Source: Humulus lupulus
Taxonomy: Eukaryota > Streptophyta > Magnoliopsida > Rosales > Cannabaceae
Reading direction: 5' to 3'
Assembly (NCBI RefSeq): GCF_963169125.1
Contig: NC_084795.1
Coordinates: 277,460,122 to 277,524,121 of the forward strand
Length of the DNA stretch: 64,000 nt
Shown here: positions 23,401-35,400 of the stretch, piece by piece
How positions within the stretch are numbered: position 1 is the stretch's first letter
Layout of the letters: each line of letters opens with the position of its first letter
The notes under the pieces: model-generated
What the model saw: only the letters and a program-made list of their open reading frames with translations
What the model was told of the DNA's origin: nothing
Database searches by the model: none
Made by a program: the position numbers and the translations under genes

Positions 23401-26400
23401 TCCAAACTCGATCTCATATACTAATAACTCATACGTTTTCTGGGTATGTCTAGAACTATGATCACCAGCTTTCTCGTTATTGGGCTAACAATGGTGATGT
23501 TCGCAAAGCACTTCACATAAGAAAGGTATGTGATCGTTCTTTGTATGATTGTCATCTTCTAGTTATGTCAAGTAAGCATCACCATTAGATTTCACCAACT
23601 ATATCATCTAACTAGCAACAAAGACTATTCTTTCGAGTATATATATAGAATTGTACATGTGTTGTGTCCACAACACTACTACAAAAACATCATTTTATGA
23701 CATTTTTTTGGGGCGCTCACCTAGATGTGAGTCCTAAAAGCAGCTCTTGGACTTTTTAGGACTCGCAACGGAGCGAGTCCTAAAAACTATGTGTGTCCTA
23801 AAAGTTTGATTTTTTTTTTTAACAAACATCTCCTGGACTTTTTAGGACTCGCAATTTTCCACGAGCCCTAAAAACTATGTGTCATAAAAGTTTGAATTTT
23901 TTTTTAACAAACACCTCTGGGACTTTTTATGACTCGCAATTTTCTTTTAGGGTTCGCACTATGTGTCCTAAAAATTTGAATTTTTTTTAACAAACACCTC
24001 CCGGACTTTTTAGGACACTCATTGGGAGTCCTTAAAGAATTTTTTTAGGACACACAGTGCGAGCCCTAAAAACTTATGTGTGTCCTAAAAGTTTGAATAA
24101 TTTTTTTTAACAAAAGTTTTATCATTATTTATTAAAAAAAACAAAAAAAATCACTCAGCCCCTTTTTCTCTCTCTCACTCTCCTCGGTTCCCTCTCTCTC
24201 TGTCCCAAAGTTCATTATCTCTCTCCCTCTCTTTCCTTGCGTCGTCTCTGCCAGGGCCGAACGCCCGTCGACCACCGCCACACACCAGACCATCCGACGC
24301 GCCGTCCCCCGAAACCCCCAACCCTCGAAGATGGACACCTCACGCACGACCTAAGGCCCTCAACTGGGCACTTGAAGTTCTGTCGTTCATGGGTTTCTCC
24401 CAAACTTTCTGAGCACTTTCCGGCCACCTCGAGCCACCACGAGCTGAGCCACCACCACCACCATACTCCTTGCTTCTTGGGCTTCAAAACCCACTAAAAA
24501 ATCAGATTCAATGGTCACTGGAGTTGGAAGTCAATGCTCGTCGGAATCCATGGTGATTTATGAACCTTCAAGCGTAGATCCGAGCTTTTTTGAGCCATTT
24601 CAAACTAAACCACCGCCACCACGACATTTCCCTTGGCTTGGGCTTTAAAACCCAATAGTTTGTTTTCCGAACCACCACCTTTGAATTCATATAATACAAG
24701 ACTAGATATTTAATAATTATATTATTATAAATTTAAATGTTTTAAAATATTATTATGATAATAATATATTCCTAATTTTTTATTAATTATATTAATATGA
24801 ATTCAAATATTATAATAATATTTAATATAATTAAGACTAGATATTTAATATTTATTATAATAATAATATATAATACATAATCTTAATTTTCATTAAAAAA
24901 TATTATTTATAAAAAGTGTGTAGCTAACGAAATTTTTTAGTTTTAACGGTTTGTTTTGTTAACTTTAATGGAATATTATAAATATTTAACGGAACATTTC
25001 TTTAAAACTAACTAAAATAGATATTTATTAATTATATTATTATACTACATATATAATAATTATATTAATATAAATTTAAATTTAAATTTAAATTTAAATG
25101 TTATAAAATATTATTATTATAATTATATATATTACAAGACTAGATATTTAATAATTATATCAATATAAATTTAAATGTTATAAAATATTATTATGATAAT
25201 AATATTGTTAACACCGTTTTTCGTCAAATAGTGAAAGAAGAGCACGTAAACAATAACTGATAATGGCCAATTGAAATAAAACAATACAGACACACGATTT
25301 TTACGTGGTTCAGCAGTTAAATCTGCCTAGTCCACGAGTCTCTGTTATTAATACTCAAGATTATCTCTAGGAATTCTTCAGGAATGAATTCTCCAGAGTT
25401 TTCTCTCAAAGATCAGAATTTCGGTCCTTTACAATGGTGCATGGCCTCTCTATTTATAGAGAAGGTTGCAGAATACTATCCCACATATTTTGGGTAGTTA
25501 CTCTTTTTGTATAAATAAAATAAATGGCTTTAAATGCCTGTAATCAGATATAAAAGGAAATGTCCCCTGAAGACCAGGAGACGTATAACTGACCAAATAA
25601 TATCCCACGATTCTAGGGGATTTACAATAATAAATGAGGATTACATCTCGTATTTATAACACTTGTAGATATTCAAGGTGGTTATCGCGTATCTCTAAGG
25701 CTTTAGCTTCCCAGGTTTCCCGTCATCTATCGAGCTAGAAACATCTCCCGAGGCCACATGGCTTTCGAGATCGTATGTACGTCGAGCTCGGGACCTCTGA
25801 TCCGAGGTCATCCCTGGAGATGAATGCTTCCCCGGAGCCATCTTTCGAGATCATGAATATTTCGAGGTCACCATACTCGAGGTCGTCTATGTCCTGCAGG
25901 CTCGACATACAATCCTGGAGCATGTTTCCAACCTTGTGAGTCCACTTACTTGCGAATTCCAACTTTCGAGGTCATATTTTACATAGCTCGAAATCTGGGT
26001 GTAACATCTTGCCCCCTCAAAAGTATTTGTTCGAATCCTAAGAGAAGGAAACTTTTGAACTACTTTATTTAAGAACTGTACCATCACACTTTTGAAAATG
26101 GACACGCGTCAGCTGGGTATTGCTCATTTTTGGTACTTGAGTACTTTGGAAACATACCCACGATCATCCGTCTGCCACCTTTTCGGCGCCATCTTGTCAT
26201 TGATCCCCATCCGTCCGATCTAGCAAGGATTTCATTCAACGCCCCGGATTAATCCCCCTTTTTCCATCTATATATACGAGACCCCATTCTTCATCTTCAT
26301 TTTTACCTTCATTTACCAAAAGCAAGAAAAGAAGAAAAAAGAAACCAGAGACCTCCTCATAACGTTTCTATTCTGTGCATGTTTTCTCGGCCAAAGAAAC

Positions 26401-29400
26401 AAAGAAACCCCGGTCTGTTCGAGTCCGTGAGTTCTTATTTGCAACCTCTTCTTCAATCGACAATCTCTCTGCAATCGCCATTAGTGTGTAAGTAAGCAAT
26501 CTTTGTTTTCCATTTTGCCAGTTTTTTGCTCATACTGTTCTTGCTGTGTATGTGTATATGCTAGTTTACATCCTTAGCACAATATGATAGGAGGTTTTGA
26601 TCCGATAGGCTCTTGTGCTTTTTAGACTTTCATACTAGATTTACATCACTGGCTTATACCCAGTTTTCATATTTGAGTGAGGTTCCTATTTTCTGGGTTT
26701 TGAAATTTTTAGGCGACGTTTCTTGTACACTGAGTTTTCGGGTAAAAAACATGGGCCTTGATAAATGCATGAAACCCAAGGTTGCCTTTCCTGGTTAACC
26801 GCCACTTTCTTTTCCCTTGATTTTCGGGATTTTCAAAAAATTATCCACGCTCCTTTCTTTTTCGTGGAACGCACGCCCTGACTCTTCAATTAGGGTCTTA
26901 ATATTTAGCTTGCTTTGCTCCTAAACCCCGAGCTCGTAAGTTCGAGCTCGGAACTCTTGCATGCATGGCCCTCACCATTTTTTCTTTCTCGCTAGATGTC
27001 ACAGAATCTGGAAAGACGGTGGGGGTCGTTGCTGGCAATCCCTTACGAGCCAAAATCTCCGAGCCCAGAATCGCTGTTCGCCCGGAATCAACGTCAGATA
27101 AGAGAATACGAGCTTGCGCGCGAGCAAGAGGACATTCGAGCTCACTACCGCCGCCAGATTGACGAGGTCATAGAGGGGAAGAGGAGAGTTCTTCGGGAGT
27201 CCCTCTATCCAGAATCCAATTCAGGACTTAGGCCGATTCCCCTCGATCCTGCATTAAAGGTTACTATCGCATACCATCCAGGAGAGCTCAAATTTTCACT
27301 AATGGGGGAACCTTCCTCCTCGCAGCCGGGGAGGAAAATGTTCGAGGCCGAGCACTACTGGAGCTCGGTTACCACAACTAGCCAGATAACTGAAATCCTA
27401 GCTTTCCACGGCCTCAGCCTGTCAGGCTCCTTGAAATTTCGACCTCCGGTCGAGCATGAACGAAGCTGCTTCGCCCCTGGGGGCCGCGACGCCAGTGTGA
27501 AATACGCGGCCTGGAGCCAGGAACATATGAGGGCAGGAGCTATGTTGCCCTTGAAGTATTTTTTCAAGGACTTTACGGATTTCGTTGGGTTGGCCCCGTT
27601 CCAACTCAACACCAACTCTTACAGGGTACTGTCTGCCCTGAGGTCCTTATACCACGAGATGGGGTGGAAAGGACCTTCACCTCAAGAGATCTTGTATCTT
27701 TTTTGTCTGAAAAGTAACCCCTCCCGAGCTCGGGGAGGGGATGGCTTTTATTACCTCTCGAGCTATCCCAAGGAGAAGAAGGTCTTTGAAGATCTTCCCA
27801 ATTATCCGCCCGATTTCAAAAGGGCCTTCTTCTGGACAGACGGTCTGTCCCCGTCTCGACGCTATTCGTTCAGGCGGATTCGTAAGTATTCTTGTTATCT
27901 TTATTTCTGTGCTCGTGACCTTAGCTCTTAGATCCGTACTTAGTAGAAATATGTTGTCTTTCAGCCAATTTTCAGCGTCTCACTCCTGACGATACAATGA
28001 AGGAGCATAGAGAGACCCTGCTCCAACTCCCCCGTGGCAGGAGATCTCTCCTATATCTTTTACACGAGGATAAGCTCCGAAAGTGCGGACTTTTGGAGGA
28101 GGGCCAGTCCACCTTTGACTGGTCCAATATAAAATATGAACACTGGGAGCAGGTGCCCCTGCCCACAGGCGCCCTTCCTCCGAGGAGAGAAACGAGGCCA
28201 CCTCTTCCAGTTCGCCTGAGGAGTCCGCGGTCGGGGAATGAGGCTAATGATGAAGCCTCGAGCTCGGATTCGGATGAAGGTAAAGTCCTCCCTACCTCGA
28301 GAATGTGGTCCCCCACCTTACTAAAACACAGGCCCAATAGGTTAGTCTCGTGCCCACAAGATAGATACCACTTCTACATATGGAGTTGGGTAGATGACTG
28401 TGTCCATAGGTTTGATAGTGGGCTCGGGAAATACGACACCATGTATACCACGGACGAGGTGTGGAATGGGATAGCCGTTCAGTATGGGACCAATGATTAT
28501 AGGGACCTCTCGAGGTTATCACCTACATATAGGGAAGGCACTCCCCCCGCCTCCTCTGAAGACGGGGGAATTTCATGGTCCCCAAGCCCGAGCTCGGGGG
28601 AGAGTTCCAGTTAGGTTTCTTCTATCATCACTTTATACGTCTGTGACACTGAAACAACTTGTGTGCTTCTCTTTTATTAACTCGCTCTGTGTTGTGACTT
28701 GTGCAGGCAAGATGGACTCCGACCTCGACAACATCATCAACGGCGCCGGCGCCAAGAGGAGCAAGCGCCCCAGAGCGGGGGCGCAGATGACTGACCAGCC
28801 GGGCAAAGGCCCCAAGAGGTCCAAGAAAACACCTCCCCTCGCTCCGCCGGTTTCGAGCTCCATCGCTGCGGCAACTTCCCAGGCCGGTGCTTCCACAACG
28901 GCGCCATCCTCGCAGGTCGTCGCCTCGGGAGTGGCGCCGACTTCGCTTGTTGGTCCCTCCGCTATGGCTGAGTCCTAACCCCCCGTGGCGGTTCAGTCCT
29001 CCTTAGGTCCGACTTCTAGAAGGCCTTCTGCTTCTCGAGCACAGAAGCTATCAGTCTCCACCCACATGGATGCATATGTGGTTGATAATGCTGCTGGGTC
29101 CCATGGATCTACGCTGGTCTCGGATGTTATGTCCCGGATCGACCAGAGCTATGGCAGTCTCGAAGCTCCCCAATAGCAGTGCTTAAATGACACCCGAGAC
29201 TGCACTTTTCTCTACGAGAAGAGTATCGAGCATACTGCCGCGGTGAGTATCCTTCTATAGTCCTTCCTTTTCTGCTTATAATCACACTGACCTGGAGCTA
29301 ATGGTGGTTTTTTCCTTTTTTCAGGCTCTTGCCTTCACTGCCCAGCTCAACTATAAGCTGAACAATGAGGTCCACTCGAGCAAGTCTCATGCTCAGGAAG

Positions 29401-32400
29401 CGAAGGATCTCCAGCTCAAAGCATGCGATGATCTGAAGGCAGCGAATGCGAAGCTTGAGGCAGGAGCCAAGGAACGTGAAGACATGGCCACCGAGCTCGG
29501 GAAGCTGAAAGCTGAGCTCGAGGAACATAAGAGGGAGATCACCCAGCTTCAGGAGACCAACAAGAAGCTTGAAGAGGACAAGGCTGCCACCTTCGAGATC
29601 ATGGAGGATGAAAAAACTCGCCTCCTTGCTGAATACAAAGAGAAGAAGGATCAAGCGATTGACTCTGCTATGTACCGAATGTGGGCCTACAATGAAGATC
29701 TGGACACCAGCTTCTTAGGTCCTCACGAGGCGCCGCTTCTTGAAAGGTGGAACGCTCGGCTCGAGAAGGAAGAGGCTGAGCAGCTCGAGAAGGAGAAGGC
29801 TGAGCAGCTCGAGAAGGAAAAGGCTGCTCGGGACGCCGTTTCGGAGGGAGCCCAAGAGGATAGCCATGCTATTCGTCCTGAGGAATCCGGTGCTGCAGAT
29901 GCTGAGAAGGCCAAGGAGACTCCTCTTTCTTAGATCTGATCTCGGGGAAACCATCTATTGGGGCTGCGTCCCCTTATTTCTGTAATTATTTTAATTTATG
30001 CCCTCGGGGCTGATACAATTTCTTTAAATATTACTCATATATGCTTTACATTTCTTGGCTCGAAATATTTGGCACATTTTATATTGATGAATCAATTATG
30101 TTTATTTAGTCATACAAACATATTATGGATTTAGGTTCGAAGCTCAATGCATTCATGCACAGTTTGTTCAAATTATCCGCTTCCGACCTCGTTATTTTTC
30201 AAGGTCGGGTATTACTTTAACCATGAACCCAAAAGTACTTATATGGTATGTAATGTGAATGATTTGGTTATATCTTTTTTGTTTAGTCACTTTTCCTCAT
30301 CCTCAGTTTTTGCTCCGAGGTTAAGAGTTCGAAACTATTTTCTTTAAGATATTCCAGCCTCGATTTCGAAATAGGTTTAGGTTCCTACTTACCATCGATT
30401 AGTTTTTATCTTTTGGCTGGTTTGTTCCAAACCTTTTAAGTTTGCACATCTGGTTAACTCCAAACGTTTTCGGTTTTTGATAATTCGGTTATGTCCGAAC
30501 TATCTCAGCTCGCGTGTTTGGTTATATCCAAATTCTTTATATATTTTTGATAATTCGGTTATGTCTGAACTATCTAAGCTCGCGTATTTGGTTATATCCA
30601 AATACTTTATATATTTTTGATAATTCGGTTATGTCCGAACGATCTCAGCTCGCGTGTTTGGTTATATCCAAATACTTTATATATTTTTGATAATTCGGTT
30701 ATGTCCGAACTATCTAGGCTCGCGTATTTGGTTATATCCAAATACTTTATATATTTTTGATAATTCGGTTATGTCCGAACTATCTCAGCTCGCGTATTTG
30801 GTTATATCCAAATACTTTATATATTTTTGATAATTCGGTTATGTCCGAACTATCTAGGCTCGCGTATTTGGTTATATCCAAATACTTTATATATTTTTGA
30901 TAATTCGATTATGTCCGAACTATCTCAGCTCGCGTATTTGGTTATATCCAAATACTTTATATATTTTTGATAATTCGGTTATGTCCGAACTATCTCAGCT
31001 CGTGTATTTGGTTATATCCAAATACTTTATATATTTTTGATAATTCGGTTATGTCCGAACTATCTCAGCTCGCGTATTTGGTTACATCCAAATACTTTAT
31101 ATGTTTTTGATAATTCGGTTATATCCGAACTATCTAGGCTCGCGTATTTGGTTACATCCAAATACTTTATATTTTTTTGTATATGTTATTTTATTTTTTA
31201 AGCTGATGGTATATGTACCAATGATGCCCCCTTAATATCCTATGAGTGTGACCATAGGTTATTAAATTAAGAGAGATTGCAAAAATGAAAAGAAATAACA
31301 TATTTGAACGAAATTGAACTTTTATTTGATGACATTCAAAAACAAATAAGCTAATACAAATAGAAACTCATGGTTATAGGCAACACTTTTCCTATACTAC
31401 TGATAGTAAGGTCTAAGGTGTTCGCCATTCCATGCTTGCAGTACTAGGCTCCTGTCCAATCTCGCAAGTTTGTACACACCAGGTCGGATGACTGACTCTA
31501 TCTGGTATGGTCCTTCCCAGTTCGGCCCGAGCACTCCAGCTGCCGGATCTCGAGTTGCCAAGAATACGCGTCTTAACACTAGATCTCCCATTCCGAATTT
31601 TCGATCTCGAACCCTCTTGTTGAAGTATCTGGTAGTTCGTTGCTGGTAGGCAGCATTTCTCACCTGGGCCTCTTCTCTTTTTTCTTCAATCAAGTCTAAG
31701 GTTTCCCCGAGCTGAGTATGGTTTGAACTTTGGTTGTAAATCTGAGTTCGGATCGTTGGGATTTTGACTTCTATGGGCAACATTGCCTCGCAGCCGTATG
31801 CTAGAGAGAATGGGGTATGTCCTGTTGAGGTTCGAGCCGTGCTCCTGTATCCCCAAAGGACTTGGGGCAATTCTTTGGGCCACCGTCCTTTTGCTTCCTC
31901 CAACTTTTTCTTTAGTGAACTCTTGAGAGTTTTGTTCACAGCTTCGACCTGGCCATTCACTTGAGGGTGAGCCACTGATGAAAAACTCTTTATTATACCG
32001 TTCTTTTCACAAAAATTGGTGAATAGGTCGCAATCGAACTGGGTTCCGTTGTCGGATACAATCTTCCTTGGTACTCCGTATCGGCACACGATGCTTTTTA
32101 CAACGAAATCAAAGATCTTCTTCGAGGTTATAGTTGCCAACGGTTTAGCCTCCGTCCATTTCGTGAAGTAATCCATGGCAACTACAGCATATTTCTGTAA
32201 TGCCCCGGATTCCCTAATGTGGTTTAGCGGCTGGATTTGTAGGCCGGGAGGGCCATAATTGCTTAATTACGCCATTAAATGTGTTTATGCATGTTTATGA
32301 GAATTATATTATAATATAATGTTACTTGTATGCATATCGATGCTATGTGTTGAGACCACATTATGATGTGGGTTGGCTCGAGCTATTCGACATGAGACGA

Positions 32401-35400
32401 TCGTAGATTATTGATTAGCGGTTTAGTCACAACGGGATTAAGCGTCGGGACTTGGGTTGAGTCTCGGGGTGGTTTTGATGATTAGAGCGTTATCGGGAGA
32501 TAAAGGGTAACGGGATGAGAATTATTGGTGTTTGAGATTTTTGAGAATAGCGAGAATTGGAGAGCGTTAATTATGATTAACGAGTTAGGAGGAAAGTACC
32601 AAAAATGCCCTTAGGAGCCTTTAGAAAGTATTAAATGACCTAGGGGTAAAATGGACATTTCACCCCTAGGATAGATATAACCCTTGATAGCTGAGAAAAG
32701 TGATGGAAAAACAGAGTACACTTTAGAGTTCTCCCGTACCTTCTTCTCCTCACTGTTCTTTGTGGTTTTTGAACCAATTTTGAGGATTCAAGCTTAGGAA
32801 GCAAGCCTTGGGAGTTTGGGAGTGTGTTCCACCATTGAAGACCATCACAAGCCAAGCTTTGGGTAAGTTTCTAACCATGGTTTTCTCTAGTTTGCTTTGT
32901 TTTGGTTTGTTTTGCAGCTGAGATTACTAGGATGAATTCATGGTTTTTTTGGGGAGTTTTGGCTAGGGTTCCCATGCTTGTGATGTTTGGGGTGCGTTAG
33001 GGTGGTTTTTGGGTTTATTTGGCATCAAGAGTAGGCTTTGGAAGCTTGGAAATTGAGTTAGAATCGAAGGAGATGAAGAAGGTCGGTTCAGGGGTGTTTG
33101 GGCCTGGAGGTAGCGCTACAGCGCCCACCCTAGGGCGCTATAGCGCTCCTCAGGAGGCTTTCTGGCGCTTGGGAGGTTCTGTGTAGAGCGCTGTGGCGCT
33201 AGGGGTTGAGCGCTATAGCGCTACCCTGTTCCTTCTAAGTCCCGTTTTGAGTGTTTTTAAGGGTTTTTGACTTAGGGTTTCAATCCTTAAGGCCCGGGAT
33301 CGAATCTACTCACCGTGTGGGCATGTTTCGGGGTCCCGAGGGTGGTGCTTAGGTTAAGACCCTATTATTGTGGATTCTCATTAATGGAGGTTATAATTGG
33401 TTGTGATTAGGTAACCGCTAAGGAACTAAAAGGTCGATCGTTCTCAGGGGTCATCTTTATCATATTTCTCGCTCGAACTTGAGGTAAGAAAACAGTGTAT
33501 GAATACAGTTGCACCTTGTACAGGTATATGACATGCATGGTTTGATATTGAGGCGTGTTGGTTGATATATATGAACGTGGATTTCATATTAAATGCTAAT
33601 GAATGCTGATTACCTGTTTAAGACACTGACTAGTCAGGGACCGACTCTAAAGTCGATGATCACGCATTGAATGGCCCTATGGCATTAATGCGGGACCGAC
33701 CCTAAGGTCGAAGAACTTATAAGCGCTTGCCTGGTCTACGACCAGATGTCTATAGCCAAAGTATACGACCCCGGTGACCGTTAGTCACGCGGCTAAGGGA
33801 CGTTGTCCATAGTTACGACTCCAGAGTCGTGAGGAAGGTTATGTTGGTGACTAATCACCATACACCTATCCTGATCAATTTATGAGAGGATCACTTATCA
33901 GTTAAGCCCTGGTGACCCTATCGTCACATGGCTAGAGGGAGCGTTGCTCGTTATTGTGACTGTTGGCTATTGTCACCTATTTGTTGGGCTGATAGTCCTG
34001 GACGATTACTATGATCGTTGTTGACATTATATCATGTTTTATTTGTGTTTTCTTGCTGGGCCTTGGCTCATGGGTGCTTTGTGGTGCAGGTAAAGGAAAG
34101 GAAAAGCTTGGCCAGCCTTGAGCGGAGAGCTTGGGCGATGTGATGTACATACAGGGCCGCTTGACCGCCACGGTCAAGGAGTTCTCAGAGGGACTAGGGG
34201 TTTACCCTATTTTTGCCGCTTAGGCCGGCGGGGATTGTAAATTTGGAACTGTAGCGACTCTTTTGTATTACGAACTACTTGTAAATATTTTGAAAGGCTC
34301 AGGAGCAGTTTGTTTACTTAATAAAATGCACCCTTTCCTTTTTGCTGGTTTTTCACCTTAACCTGATATTAACACTTATATCACGTTTTTAACCAAAGGA
34401 CTCGGGTAGCGGGTCAAATTTCCGGTTCACCGTTCACCGTAACTGTTCTGGGGTAACCAGGGCGTTACAATTTCACTCCGCCTTTGCCAGTCGGGAGAGA
34501 GCCTATGAGGTCGATGCCCCATACCGCGAAAGGCCATGGGGATGTCAACATGGTCATCTCGGATGGTGGGGCTCGAGGTATCGTGGCGAATCTCTGGCAT
34601 TTGTTGCACTTCTTCACATACTCGAAAGAATCTGTTTTAATGGTTGGCCAGAAATATCCCTGGCGTATGATCTTTTTGGATAGGCTATGCCCCCCGGTGT
34701 GATCTCCGCAGAACCCTTCATGAATTTCTTCAATGATTTTCTTAGCTTCGAGAGGGGTTACACACCTGAGTAACGGCATGGAATATCCCCTTCGGTATAG
34801 CCTTCCATCCAAGATTGTGTAACGGGGAAGTTGATACATCAACTTTCGAGCTTGGTTCCGATCTTTTGGAAGAACTCCATTTTCGAGATAATCAACTATG
34901 GGGGTCATCCAGGTCGGCTCTGTTTCGATCATACACACATCTTCCTCTTCTGGCTCGTTAATGCTAGGTGTTGATAGGTGTTCTACGGGCACAACATTCA
35001 GCTCTTCGTTTTCGGTGGACGTGGCGAGCCGAGCTAAAGCATCTGCATTCGAGTTCTACTCGCGGGGAACCTGTTCGATTGTATAGAATTTGAAACACTC
35101 TAACGCGGATTTTGCCTTCTCCAAATAAGCTGCCATTCTCGTGCCGCGAGCCTGATATTCACCCAAGATTTGATTAACCACGAGCTGGGAGTCACTGTAG
35201 CAATGTATAGCTTTAGCTTTGAGCTCCTTAGCTATACGAAGTCCCGCGAGTAAAGCCTCGTATTCGACCTCATTATTCGATGCTTTAAAGCCAAATCTTA
35301 GGGCAGAATGAAATCTGCTTCCTGCGGGGGTAACCAAAATGACCCCTGCCCCTGCTCCATTTTCATTTGACGAGCCGTCGACGTAAAGTTTCCACAGCTC

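Noticed and set aside
24132..24497. Overlapping open frames on both strands in the GC-rich part of the CACTA region
   Set aside because: Open in several frames because of GC-rich low complexity; no start context or domain.
28484..28614. Start of the third antisense exon at 28484
   Set aside because: The stretch 28484-28706 is better explained as intron or alternative exon sequence; the acceptor at 28706 joins in phase.
30479..31178. CRISPR-like array
   Set aside because: Repeats are contiguous 70-bp tandem units without unique spacers, and the genome is a plant.
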